A stretch of DNA of 38,478 nt from Bacteroidaceae bacterium (GTDB lineage: Bacteria; Bacteroidota; Bacteroidia; Bacteroidales; Bacteroidaceae). The stretch lies in assembly GCA_017540585.1 (NCBI GenBank), contig JAFYAT010000127.1, forward strand, positions 1-38,478, in the 5' to 3' direction. A program made the position numbers and the translations under genes. Below, one piece after another: positions 32,324 through 38,478 of the stretch (position 1 is its first letter; the number at the start of each line of letters is the position of its first letter). The notes under the pieces are model-generated. The model did no database searches, was not told the origin of the DNA, and worked only from the letters and a program-made list of their open reading frames with translations.

Positions 32324-32536
32324 ATGTTACAGGCAAAAGCAGGAAACATCGCTGGAATCATCTGGAAGGCACTCTCAACTGCAGAAACTCCTCAGACATT
32401 CAAGCAAATAAAGAAAGTAACTAAGTTGACAGAGAAGGATTTTATTCTCGGTCTCGGATGGCTTCTTCGTGAGGACAAACTCAACGCTGTAGAAACAGGC
32501 GACGAGAAGGACCCATACGCTTACTCAATCAAGTAA
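32324..32536 (+). CDS. Small winged helix-turn-helix protein (DUF2582/PF10771-like)
   Basis: 70 residues: MLQAKAGNIAGIIWKALSTA, TFKQIKKVTKLTEKDFILGLG (recognition helix region), WLLREDKLNAVETG. This fits the Bacteroidetes winged-helix family PF10771. One compact wHTH domain with no sensor part; probably an abundant DNA-binding protein of unknown targets. It has a near-ideal promoter, a leader of about 70 bases and a strong terminator of its own, so it is a single-gene unit likely to be well expressed. Confidence 0.85.
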   Translation: MLQAKAGNIAGIIWKALSTAETPQTFKQIKKVTKLTEKDFILGLGWLLREDKLNAVETGDEKDPYAYSIK

Positions 32537-32613
32537 GAGACCTACCCTACATAATCTCCACAAAAGGAGAAAAAGATGGGACAAAAGAATCATCCTTCAA
32601 AACAATGGGAAAT

Positions 32614-32651
32614 GACAAAAGGCTAAAGACATCATTCTTTAGCCTTTTGTC
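32614..32651 (+). terminator. Rho-independent-like terminator of the winged-helix gene
   Basis: GACAAAAGGCTAAAG (32614-32628) pairs perfectly over 15 bases with CTTTAGCCTTTTGTC (32637-32651), loop of eight, 78 bases after the stop. No long T-run beyond the stem, but TTTT lies within the 3' arm. Confidence 0.75.
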
Positions 32652-32750
32652 GTTATCAAGAACAGACAACCATTCGTCCAATAACTTATATTGACATCGG
32701 TTAACTCCTAAAAATAATATAGGTTAGAATCTACAAAAGCGTATGGATTA

Positions 32751-32782
32751 TTTGCATATATAGAATAAAAAACGTACTTTTG
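32751..32782 (+). promoter_or_regulatory. Canonical Bacteroidetes promoter of rmuC (TTTG - 20 - TACTTTTG)
   Basis: TTTG at 32751-32754 and TACTTTTG at 32775-32782, 20 bases apart, about 50 bases before the rmuC start. Confidence 0.85.
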
Positions 32783-32831
32783 CCCCGAAATTCTTTCCCA
32801 TACTAACCACGAGTAATTAACAAGAATAGAT

Positions 32832-34334
32832 TTGGAAACAATCATCATATCAATCGTTTGTCTCATAGCAGGAACATTCATCGGTTATCTGTTTTTCAAG
32901 AGCAAAAACACATCTGTGATGTCACAGGTGGCTATGCTTGATAATGACAACAAGCGTCTTGCCGAGGAGAAAGGGAAACTTGAATGTACAATACAGTCAC
33001 TCACGGCTGAGGTGAAAAACCTTACGTCAGAGAGAGACAAGTATGAATGGGATGCTGCTAACCTTCGCAAGGAAACAGAAAGTCTCCGAAAGGATGCAGA
33101 AGAAAGACTAAGTGTCGAAAGAGACAATTTCCGCAAGATACAGGAAGATACGAAAGCACAATATGAGCAACGCATCACGCAACTCAAGGAGGCAGACGAC
33201 AAGCATCATGCCGAGGCTATGCACGAGCAGCAGGTACGTTTTGATGAGACGATTGCCAAAGTGACTGCAGAGATGAAAGCTGCCACAGAAACTATGCTCA
33301 AGGAACGTCAGAAGGACTTTGCCGACTCAAGCAACGAGACTCTCGGACAGATTGTCAATCCTCTCCGCGAAACCATCGACAAGATGAAACAGGCGATGGC
33401 AGAGACTACGGAGAAACAAACAGCCATGAGCAGCGAGATGAAGGTGAACATAGAACACATGATGCGCCAGAGCGAAGCTGCAAAACTGAGTGCAGACGAA
33501 CTCGCAAGAGTATTCAAGCACGGAAACAAGGTACAGGGCGACTGGGGTGAGACTGTTCTTGACGAGATACTCCAGTCACAAGGGCTCACACGAGGCGTGC
33601 ATTACGACACTCAGGCAGTCATAAAGGATGCCAACGGAAATGTAGTAAAGACAGAAGATGGCGGAATAATGAGACCTGACATCATCATGCACCTTGACCA
33701 GAAGCGTGAGGTCATCATCGACTCAAAGGTGTCTATGTCTGCCTACATAGATTATGTGAATGCAGAAAACGAGGAAGACAGACAACGTGCACTCAAGGCA
33801 CACATCGACAGCGTGACAAAGCACGTCAAGGAACTCTCAGAAAAGGACTATGCAGGCTACATACAGGCTCCTAAGGTGAAGATGGATTATGTAATCATGT
33901 TCGTGCCTAACACAGGTGCACTTTGGACAGCACTCAATGCACAGCCTGACCTATGGCGTAAGGCTATGGAGAAGAACGTGTTCATCGCTGACGAGCAGAC
34001 ACTCTTTGCTGCCCTTCGCATCATCAACCTCACTTGGACACAGATTGCTCAGGCACAGAACCATGAGAAGGTTTTCAAACTTGCAAATGACATGATAGAC
34101 CGAGTTGGTCAATTCGTGAAAAGATATCAAGTTTTGGGTAAGGCTCTCGAAAATGCCCAGAAGGCTTACGATGACGGAGGAAAAAAGCTTGCCCCACAAG
34201 GACAGAGCATCCTCGTGACAGCAAATATGCTTCTCAAACTTGGCGCAAAACAAAGCGACAAGAATCCTATACCACAGATGGAAGAGGAACTCCCAGAGCC
34301 ACCAGCCCTTCCAGAGGAGGAAGATGAGGAGTAA
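32832..34334 (+). CDS. rmuC: DNA recombination protein RmuC
   Basis: 500 residues from a TTG start: the in-frame stop at 32814-32816 and the promoter at 32751-32782 leave no upstream ATG, and the first residues are already the expected membrane helix (TIIISIVCLIAGTFIGYLFF). Residues ~30-170 are a long coiled coil. From ~235 comes the RmuC nuclease-like core: VQGDWGETVLDEILQSQGL, RPDIIMHLDQKREVIIDSKV (Asp, and Asp-Ser-Lys of a PD-(D/E)XK-type site), then WRKAMEKNVFIADEQTLFAA. The family limits inversions at short inverted repeats and affects recombination; it is predicted to be membrane-anchored facing the cytoplasm. Tail is Pro/Glu-rich. Followed by a repeat element and then tatA. Confidence 0.95.
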   Translation: METIIISIVCLIAGTFIGYLFFKSKNTSVMSQVAMLDNDNKRLAEEKGKLECTIQSLTAEVKNLTSERDKYEWDAANLRKETESLRKDAEERLSVERDNFRKIQEDTKAQYEQRITQLKEADDKHHAEAMHEQQVRFDETIAKVTAEMKAATETMLKERQKDFADSSNETLGQIVNPLRETIDKMKQAMAETTEKQTAMSSEMKVNIEHMMRQSEAAKLSADELARVFKHGNKVQGDWGETVLDEILQSQGLTRGVHYDTQAVIKDANGNVVKTEDGGIMRPDIIMHLDQKREVIIDSKVSMSAYIDYVNAENEEDRQRALKAHIDSVTKHVKELSEKDYAGYIQAPKVKMDYVIMFVPNTGALWTALNAQPDLWRKAMEKNVFIADEQTLFAALRIINLTWTQIAQAQNHEKVFKLANDMIDRVGQFVKRYQVLGKALENAQKAYDDGGKKLAPQGQSILVTANMLLKLGAKQSDKNPIPQMEEELPEPPALPEEEDEE

Positions 34335-34343
34335 AAGGTCAAA

Positions 34344-34470
34344 AGGTTTTAAGGTCTTGGGGTATCAGGTTTGATACTTGTAGTAGAGAACATTCAAACC
34401 TGAAAGCGTAGCAACCCGACAACCTTAGACCTAACAACCTTCAAAAGTTGAGCACCTGCGAAACTTGAAT
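34344..34470. repeat. Dispersed ~110-base repeat, copy B (composite of two opposed halves)
   Basis: The part at 34391-34470 matches copy A (6307-6403) in the same orientation: TCAAACCTGAAAGCGTAGC, then ACCTAACAACC, then AGTTGAGCACCTGCGAAACT. The part at 34344-34389 matches the opposite orientation, like copy C, with about 16 bases missing. So this copy is an internally inverted version lying between rmuC and tatA. Confidence 0.6.
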
Positions 34471-34508
34471 AATGATTTTGAATTTATAATTTTTAATTCT
34501 ATACGATT

Positions 34509-34667
34509 ATGCTTGGAACACCAGAGATTATCGCAATCGTCGTAGTAGTGCTTCTCCTTTTCGGAGGCAAGAAGATTCCAGAACTCATGCACGGACTTGG
34601 AAAAGGCGTGAAGAGTTTTAAGGACGGAATGAAGGGCGTTGACGAGGAAAAGAAGGCAGATGAGTAA
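34509..34667 (+). CDS. tatA: Sec-independent translocase subunit TatA (52 residues)
   Basis: [20 protein letters not shown] at the N-terminus is the single membrane helix of TatA, then [20 protein letters not shown] is the amphipathic helix (the Phe-Gly-x-x-Lys-(I/L)-Pro-Glu signature is seen as FGGKKIPEL), and a short charged tail ends at residue 52. TatA oligomers form the protein-conducting channel of the twin-arginine pathway in the inner membrane. Shorter than E. coli TatA (89) but normal for Bacteroidetes. The TAA at 34665 overlaps the tatC start (ATGAGTAA, 8 bases), so the two are translationally coupled. Confidence 0.93.
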   Translation: MLGTPEIIAIVVVVLLLFGGKKIPELMHGLGKGVKSFKDGMKGVDEEKKADE

Positions 34668-35403
34668 TGAACTTACCTTTTGGGACCATCTTGATGAACT
34701 GAGAGGATGTCTCTGGCGAATAGTCATCGCCACTGTTGCAAGTGCCATCGTTGCATTCTGTCTCAAAGAGCCACTCTTTGACCTGATACTTGCACCATGC
34801 CACAGCGACTTCATCCTCTACAGATTACTTGGGGCAGAACCATTCTCGCTTCATCTCATCAACACAGGACTGGCTGAGCAGATGCTCATCCACATAAAGG
34901 TATCAATATGCGTAGGCGTAATCTTCGCCTCACCATATATTATCTACGTATTGTTCAGGTTCATATCTCCTGCACTCTACTCCAACGAGCGACGCTATTC
35001 CATACGTCTAACAATGGCGGCTTACATCATGTTCTTCGTCGGCATTGTGGTCAATTATTTTCTCATCTTCCCTCTCACCGTCCGCTTCCTCGGACTCTAT
35101 CAGGTAAGTCAGGAGATAGACAACATGCTCACGATAAGTTCATACATCGACACCATGATGATGCTCTCCATATCATTCGGCATCATCTTCGAGATACCAG
35201 TAATATCGTGGTTGCTTGCCCGATTCGGACTTCTCAAGTCAACATGGATGTCGAACTATCGCCGACAAGCAATAGTAGCTATACTCGTTATCGCAGCCAT
35301 CATCACACCGACGACAGACATCTTCACACTCTTCGTCGTAGCACTCCCGATATGGCTGCTGTATGAGGTAAGCATCGTGATTGTGAAAATAGGAAGAGAA
35401 TAA
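34660..35403 (+). CDS. tatC: Sec-independent translocase subunit TatC
   Basis: 247 residues from the ATG at 34660, which overlaps the tatA stop; an in-frame TTG seven codons upstream lies within tatA and is less likely. The N-terminal [19 protein letters not shown] contains the TatC signature (H-L-x-E-L-R) used for twin-arginine recognition. Six hydrophobic helices follow, with the conserved loop between the first two and a FxPP-like periplasmic region replaced here by [13 protein letters not shown]. TatC is the receptor for folded, Arg-Arg signal-bearing proteins in the inner membrane. No tatB is present, as in most Bacteroidetes, where TatA is thought to cover both roles. Confidence 0.95.
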   Translation: MSNELTFWDHLDELRGCLWRIVIATVASAIVAFCLKEPLFDLILAPCHSDFILYRLLGAEPFSLHLINTGLAEQMLIHIKVSICVGVIFASPYIIYVLFRFISPALYSNERRYSIRLTMAAYIMFFVGIVVNYFLIFPLTVRFLGLYQVSQEIDNMLTISSYIDTMMMLSISFGIIFEIPVISWLLARFGLLKSTWMSNYRRQAIVAILVIAAIITPTTDIFTLFVVALPIWLLYEVSIVIVKIGRE

Positions 35404-35486
35404 AAATGATTGAACCAATCACTTCAAAGGAAGCTAAAGTCTTAATAGAGACAAACTCACAAACATATCAATTCAAATAATTTTAA

Positions 35487-36035
35487 ATGATGAAAACAAT
35501 TGGAACTTGGGCTAAAATGCTCATATTTGTAATGATGGGCGCACTTTCGCTTACATCATGTGATAAGGACGAGATGAAAGCCGCAAACCTTGACGGCACA
35601 TGGGAAGGAGACTTCTTCATGACATACGAAAATGATTTCGGTTTGTGGAATGCAACAAGCACAGTCATCGAATTTCACCAGAAGCCATTCAAGAACTATG
35701 GTATAGGATATCAGACTGACTTCTATCCAATCGGATGCCCTGTACAACAGACATTCTTCGAGTTCGACTGGAGCGTTGACAACGGCGACATCACATTGGT
35801 TTATCCTACCAATCCTGCACTCAACACAGTAATCCGTGGTTACAGAATGAGCTCAAGCACATTCTATGGTCGTATCGGAGACACAAAGAAGCAATTCTCA
35901 CTTAGAAAAGTAGAAGACTACGATTGGGGAATCTATTCAGATAGAGTAAATCAGTACTACTACTCAAGAACACGTTCTGCTGCAGATACAGACAACAACA
36001 CAAAGAACGTAAAAAGAGTAATTCCTAACGAATAA
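35487..36035 (+). CDS. Lipoprotein with lipocalin-like fold, unknown function
   Basis: 182 residues. Lipoprotein signal ending in LTSC with Cys25, then DKDEMK (acidic, as in surface-exported Bacteroidetes lipoproteins). The mature part starts NLDGTWEGDFFMTYE, a common opening of lipocalin-like beta-barrels, and has regular aromatic strands (YQTDFYPIGC, EFDWSVDNGDITLVYP, RGYRMSSSTFYGRI). The last 30 residues are Asn/Thr/Arg-rich and probably disordered. An alternative start one codon on (second Met) is equally good. Terminator at 36057-36098. No neighbour suggests a function. Confidence 0.75.
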   Translation: MMKTIGTWAKMLIFVMMGALSLTSCDKDEMKAANLDGTWEGDFFMTYENDFGLWNATSTVIEFHQKPFKNYGIGYQTDFYPIGCPVQQTFFEFDWSVDNGDITLVYPTNPALNTVIRGYRMSSSTFYGRIGDTKKQFSLRKVEDYDWGIYSDRVNQYYYSRTRSAADTDNNTKNVKRVIPNE

Positions 36036-36056
36036 TTTTTCCAACCAACATCATAG

Positions 36057-36098
36057 CCACGAGTTATCATCATCATGACAACTCGTGGTTTTGTTTTT
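36057..36098 (+). terminator. Rho-independent terminator
   Basis: CCACGAGTT (36057-36065) pairs perfectly with AACTCGTGG (36080-36088), followed by TTTTGTTTTT. It lies 21 bases past the lipoprotein stop. Confidence 0.85.
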
Positions 36099-36114
36099 AT
36101 ACATATATAAAGAA

Positions 36115-36226
36115 ATTCAAGTTTCGCAAGTGCTCAACTTGTTAAGGTTATTAGGTTTTCGGGGTATCGGGTCGCTACGCTTTCAGGTTTGATACCTGTC
36201 TCGCTGTGGAGATGTTCAACACAGAG
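36115..36226. repeat. Dispersed ~110-base repeat, copy C
   Basis: The most complete copy, in the opposite orientation to copy A. Blocks in plus-strand order: ATTCAAGTTTCGCAAGTGCT, CAACTTGTTAAGGTTATTAG, GCTACGCTTTCAGGTTTGAT, GTTCAACACAGAG. It lies directly after a terminator. A short triple repeat of CTTTTCAC follows near 36248-36268. The rest of the 36036-36575 gap holds a promoter and a 28-codon ORF (36445-36531) of doubtful meaning. Confidence 0.65.
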
Positions 36227-36396
36227 GGAACAGAGTAAAATATATTTTTCACTTTTCACTTTTCACTTTCATCTACAGACCTGCCAACCTCTCAACTGTA
36301 GCTTGCGGAAGTTGAATATATAAGTGTCAAATTGCTCATAAAAGTACACACACAGGCATTTTTTCACTTGAAATCACACATTTATACCCTCAACGC

Positions 36397-36427
36397 TTTC
36401 TATTGTGGCACAAAACACTTAAATTTG
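36397..36427 (+). promoter_or_regulatory. Probable promoter of the secreted-protein gene
   Basis: A TAAATTTG -7 box at 36420-36427 with TTTC at 36397-36400 (about 19 bases upstream) as an imperfect -33 box. The leader to the ATG at 36576 is about 140 bases. Confidence 0.55.
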
Positions 36428-36575
36428 CAATCCATTTCAGAAAGATGGATATTATTTTGAACGTAAAAAGATTATTTCAGGGTATTTATCATACAAAAAT
36501 CTATCCCCGACACTTGATTACAAAGAAATAATAAGGAATAAACTATTTGAACAAAAATTTAGAAAAGGCTAAAAA

Positions 36576-37640
36576 ATGAACAAGATTAAACTGATCATGT
36601 TGGCTACAGTTCTTGCTGTATGCCCAGCCAGTATGTGTGGCATGACAACTCATGCCAAGGTTACTGTGATAGCTAATTCCAGCCATGGTAAAGTCTATAT
36701 CAACAAGGAAGGAGACAAAGAGAATGACCTCACAAAGGCAGAAGCTACCGCTCAGAACCATTCACCAGAAGAGAAGAAGAACGTCAAATTCAAGGCATTT
36801 GCAATATCTTCATTTACAGGTAATGAAGGATGGGTATTTGATCATTGGGAAGACGCTAAGGCAATGGAAGACAAAGAGCCTAATACTAATCCATACAACA
36901 TGGAATATTATGCAGAATCTACAAAGAGTGAGAAACCAGACGAATACACTCTCAAAGCCATTTATTCACATGCCAAAAAGTCTGATGTCGTCATCAACAA
37001 CATGTACATGTCAAGTATCGGCATTGGCACATTCGTATCTCCTTTCGTCACAGTAATTCCAAAATATTGCAAGGCATACACAGTTAGCAGTTTCGACGGA
37101 AAGACAATCACATTTACTGAAATCGCTAATGCAGGTTGGGCACTCGATCCATACACACCAGCAATCATCGTTGGAACCTCTACAAAGTGTCCAACAGGAA
37201 ATATTGCTCAGAGCGTAGGACTAAAGAAGAATATCAATGCAAACAAAAAGAGTGATGGCACTTATCTCAAAGGTGTTTACAACGCAGACGAAACAATTCC
37301 TGTTGGTGCATACGTCCTTCAGGTAATCGACGGAGAAGTATATTTCAATGAGATTACCAAAAAACTTCCTGCAACTCAGTACCGTTGCTACCTCGAGCTC
37401 CCATCAACAGCAAAGACAAGCAACGCAAGACTTCGTGCTGTGTTCATTGACACAACTCCAAACGAAGACGAGGAAGAAGAAGGATTCAACAACGAGACAA
37501 CTGCCGTAGAAGATGTACAGACACAGACTAACTCTTCTGACAATACTATCTACTCACTCACAGGCGAGAAGCAGAACAGCATCAAGGCAGGTATCAACAT
37601 CATCAGAGAGAACGGAAAAGTAAAGAAAGTAATAAAGTAA
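36576..37640 (+). CDS. Secreted protein with InlB-B-repeat-like N-domain and Prevotella-type C-terminal tail
   Basis: 354 residues. Signal MNKIKLIMLATVLAVCPASM (cleavage near HA-K). Residues ~27-125 resemble one Listeria-Bacteroides (InlB B) repeat: KVTVIANSSHGKVYINKEG, GWVFDHWED, EYTLKAIYSH. Residues ~135-300 are a beta-rich domain unknown to me (GIGTFVSPFVTVIPKYCKAY ... VGAYVLQVIDGEVYFN). A Glu-rich linker leads to a final IYSLTGEKQNSIKAGINIIR and KVKKVIK, which is like the C-terminal tail common on Prevotella surface or secreted proteins, some of them type IX secretion cargo. That export route is inference. A small-protein gene follows after 15 bases, probably in the same operon. Confidence 0.75.
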   Translation: MNKIKLIMLATVLAVCPASMCGMTTHAKVTVIANSSHGKVYINKEGDKENDLTKAEATAQNHSPEEKKNVKFKAFAISSFTGNEGWVFDHWEDAKAMEDKEPNTNPYNMEYYAESTKSEKPDEYTLKAIYSHAKKSDVVINNMYMSSIGIGTFVSPFVTVIPKYCKAYTVSSFDGKTITFTEIANAGWALDPYTPAIIVGTSTKCPTGNIAQSVGLKKNINANKKSDGTYLKGVYNADETIPVGAYVLQVIDGEVYFNEITKKLPATQYRCYLELPSTAKTSNARLRAVFIDTTPNEDEEEEGFNNETTAVEDVQTQTNSSDNTIYSLTGEKQNSIKAGINIIRENGKVKKVIK

Positions 37641-37655
37641 AAGCATAGAACAGAT

Positions 37656-37862
37656 ATGGAATACGTTAAACCAAGTATGAAGGTTTCACGCCTCAACATT
37701 GCAACAAGACTTTTGGCTGGCAGTTATATTTCTCAGACATGGGGTGAAAATGGATTAAACATTAACATCAAGAATTCTGGCAGCACAAAAAAAGGAGGCA
37801 ATAACGATGAACAGGAAGGTGGCGGTTACATGCTCTCACGCAGCCGTACATACTTCAACTAA
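37656..37862 (+). CDS. Small 68-residue protein with leader-like N-terminus (LLAGS motif)
   Basis: MEYVKPSMKVSRLNIATRLL then AGSYIS, followed by a Gly/Asn/Ser-rich tail with no hydrophobic helix. The opening pattern (Tyr-x-Lys/Arg-Pro-x-Met-Lys-Val ... Leu-Leu-Ala-Gly-Ser) is one I associate with numerous small Bacteroidales ORFs of unknown function in which this N-terminal part is conserved and the rest varies. That suggests a leader/core design, but no modification or protease gene is present here. It is co-directional with the secreted protein (15-base gap) and has a strong terminator 40 bases later, which supports it as a real expressed gene. Confidence 0.65.
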   Translation: MEYVKPSMKVSRLNIATRLLAGSYISQTWGENGLNINIKNSGSTKKGGNNDEQEGGGYMLSRSRTYFN

Positions 37863-37901
37863 TCCGCACACATCCGACATAATTGTCGTACAAGGATAAA
37901 C

Positions 37902-37950
37902 AAGCCATTCCAGCACTCCCCCAAAAGAGGAGTAAAGGAATGGCTTTTTT
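37902..37950 (+). terminator. Rho-independent terminator of the secreted-protein operon
   Basis: AAGCCATTCC (37902-37911) pairs with GGAATGGCTT (37937-37946), with an inner ACTCC/GGAGT stem, followed by a run of six T ending at 37950. Confidence 0.88.
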
Positions 37951-38009
37951 ACTTGTGACCAAACACACAGAATTATTCGCAACACGCATGAATAACCTAT
38001 CACTTCCAA

Positions 38010-38078
38010 CGCATTATTCTTGGAGAGTCTTACCAAATTCTCATCAGCTTCAGGAGTATTCACTACTATATATGTCAT
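38010..38078 (-). pseudogene. 5' remnant of a RelE/ParE-like toxin gene
   Basis: From the ATG at 38078 the first ~23 residues (MTYIVVNTPEADENLVRLSK) match the start of RelE/ParE-superfamily toxins (x-Pro-Glu-Ala-Asp-x-x-Leu). After NNA the frame continues for 57 codons of sequence unlike any toxin, which runs through the terminator of the opposite-strand operon, so the rest of the gene is gone. It overlaps the antitoxin-like gene by 29 bases. Confidence 0.6.
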
Positions 38079-38328
38079 ATCCCCTACGTCTTAGATACGT
38101 TGTCAAATCTTCACCAGGGAGAATCTCATGACATTCGCCTCGCTCATAAGCTTTCTCTCCTCGTTCCAACTTAGCATAAAAAGCTTCCTTGGTCATCTCA
38201 GTTGAATCCGTTTGCCTTTCAGCAACTGACTTTCGCAAGTATTTTGCGACACGATTCAACATGTTTTCATCCTCAGCCACAACATTTATGTTGTGCATAA
38301 CTTCAGCTTTCAATTGTATTGCAGTCAT
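38050..38328 (-). CDS. Antitoxin-like small protein (RelB/ParD-type position)
   Basis: 92 residues from the ATG at 38328 (MTAIQLKAEVMHNINVVAED); an ATG two codons upstream at 38334 is also possible. The protein is helical, with LNRVAKYLRKSVAERQ, EMTKEAFYAKLERGEKAYER, and an ending LPGEDLTTYLRRRGYDI. I recognise the pattern from small Bacteroidales proteins encoded upstream of RelE/ParE-like toxins. Function as a DNA-binding antitoxin is inferred from position. Its toxin partner is truncated, so it may be an orphan. A TAATTTTG -7 box lies at 38355-38362 (minus) within the 24-base repeat. Confidence 0.7.
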   Translation of the reverse strand: MTAIQLKAEVMHNINVVAEDENMLNRVAKYLRKSVAERQTDSTEMTKEAFYAKLERGEKAYERGECHEILPGEDLTTYLRRRGYDIYSSEYS

Positions 38329-38341
38329 AAGCATTTCAATT

Positions 38342-38365
38342 TTAAGTAGGTGTGCAAAATTATTT
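38342..38365. repeat. 24-base exact repeat (copy 2), contains a minus-strand -7-like box
   Basis: Identical to 2918-2941. On the minus strand it carries TAATTTTGCAC just upstream of the antitoxin-like gene. From 38366 to the window end I see no further gene. Confidence 0.55.
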
Positions 38366-38478
38366 TTATAATGATTGTATTGATTAATGATGTAGGTTCA
38401 GCGCATAAAATAAATGAGTGTAGTGACTCCTACTCGATTGTTTTTAGGCGGTGAAGATGCGCAGTAGGCGGTGCAAGG

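Noticed and set aside
35406-35480. 24-codon ORF between tatC and the following lipoprotein
   Set aside because: No recognisable motif, no promoter or terminator of its own; chance is the simplest explanation.
36445-36531. 28-codon ORF in the leader of the secreted-protein gene
   Set aside because: Basic composition without a motif. It starts 17 bases after the -7 box so could be translated, but nothing beyond position supports it.

Overview
The window looks like a chromosomal segment of a Bacteroidales bacterium, most likely Prevotellaceae (Prevotella-like). Seen in the sequence: almost no Shine-Dalgarno motifs, many genes preceded by the Bacteroidetes -7 box TAnnTTTG (four with a TTTG -33 box exactly 20 bases upstream), lipoproteins with a Bacteroidetes-style signal (Cys followed by GDDDD or DKD), a DUF3078 protein, two carboxypeptidase-regulatory-like/beta-barrel outer-membrane proteins, and a Bacteroidetes-type YebC N-terminus. 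No rRNA, tRNA, CRISPR or intact transposase was found.

Layout. 1-3 kb: tcdA, a minus-strand lipoprotein, and a regulator that fuses a shortened ThiD-like domain to an AraC helix-turn-helix. 3.2-9.3 kb: two large convergent paralogous outer-membrane beta-barrel proteins with a GC-rich inverted repeat between them. 9.5-14.9 kb (all minus): PHP phosphatase, SGNH hydrolase, membrane-anchored MORN/GH25 lysozyme-like protein, DUF3078 protein. 15.2-21.4 kb (minus): AraC regulator, DbpA-type DEAD-box helicase, small membrane protein, transglycosylase-like protein with a long leader, lepA, nitroreductase. 21.6-24.6 kb (plus): lipoprotein, then an ECF sigma / membrane anti-sigma / secreted-protein cluster. 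24.8-28.0 kb: an AT-rich accessory island with a frameshifted STAS-like (DUF4325) gene followed by a DpnII-type restriction-modification system (methylase, endonuclease, second methylase). 28.2-35.4 kb (plus): housekeeping genes pheT, yebC family, TSCPD protein, winged-helix protein, rmuC, tatA, tatC. 35.5-37.9 kb: lipoprotein, secreted repeat protein and a small 68-residue protein with a leader-like N-terminus. 38.0-38.4 kb (minus): antitoxin-like gene with only the start of its toxin left.

The intergenic DNA is unusually structured: several dispersed repeat families (a GC-rich palindromic family, a ~110-base family in three copies, a 29-base motif in three copies, a 24-base exact repeat in two promoter regions, and three arrays of four 11-base units). 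Some sit at repeatable positions relative to promoters.

The observations I rate highest are the ThiD-like/AraC fusion with a broken kinase loop, the one-base frameshift in the STAS-like gene beside the DpnII-type system, the MORN/GH25 membrane protein, the 11-base-period arrays at matching distances upstream of two promoters, and the small leader-like peptide downstream of the secreted protein.
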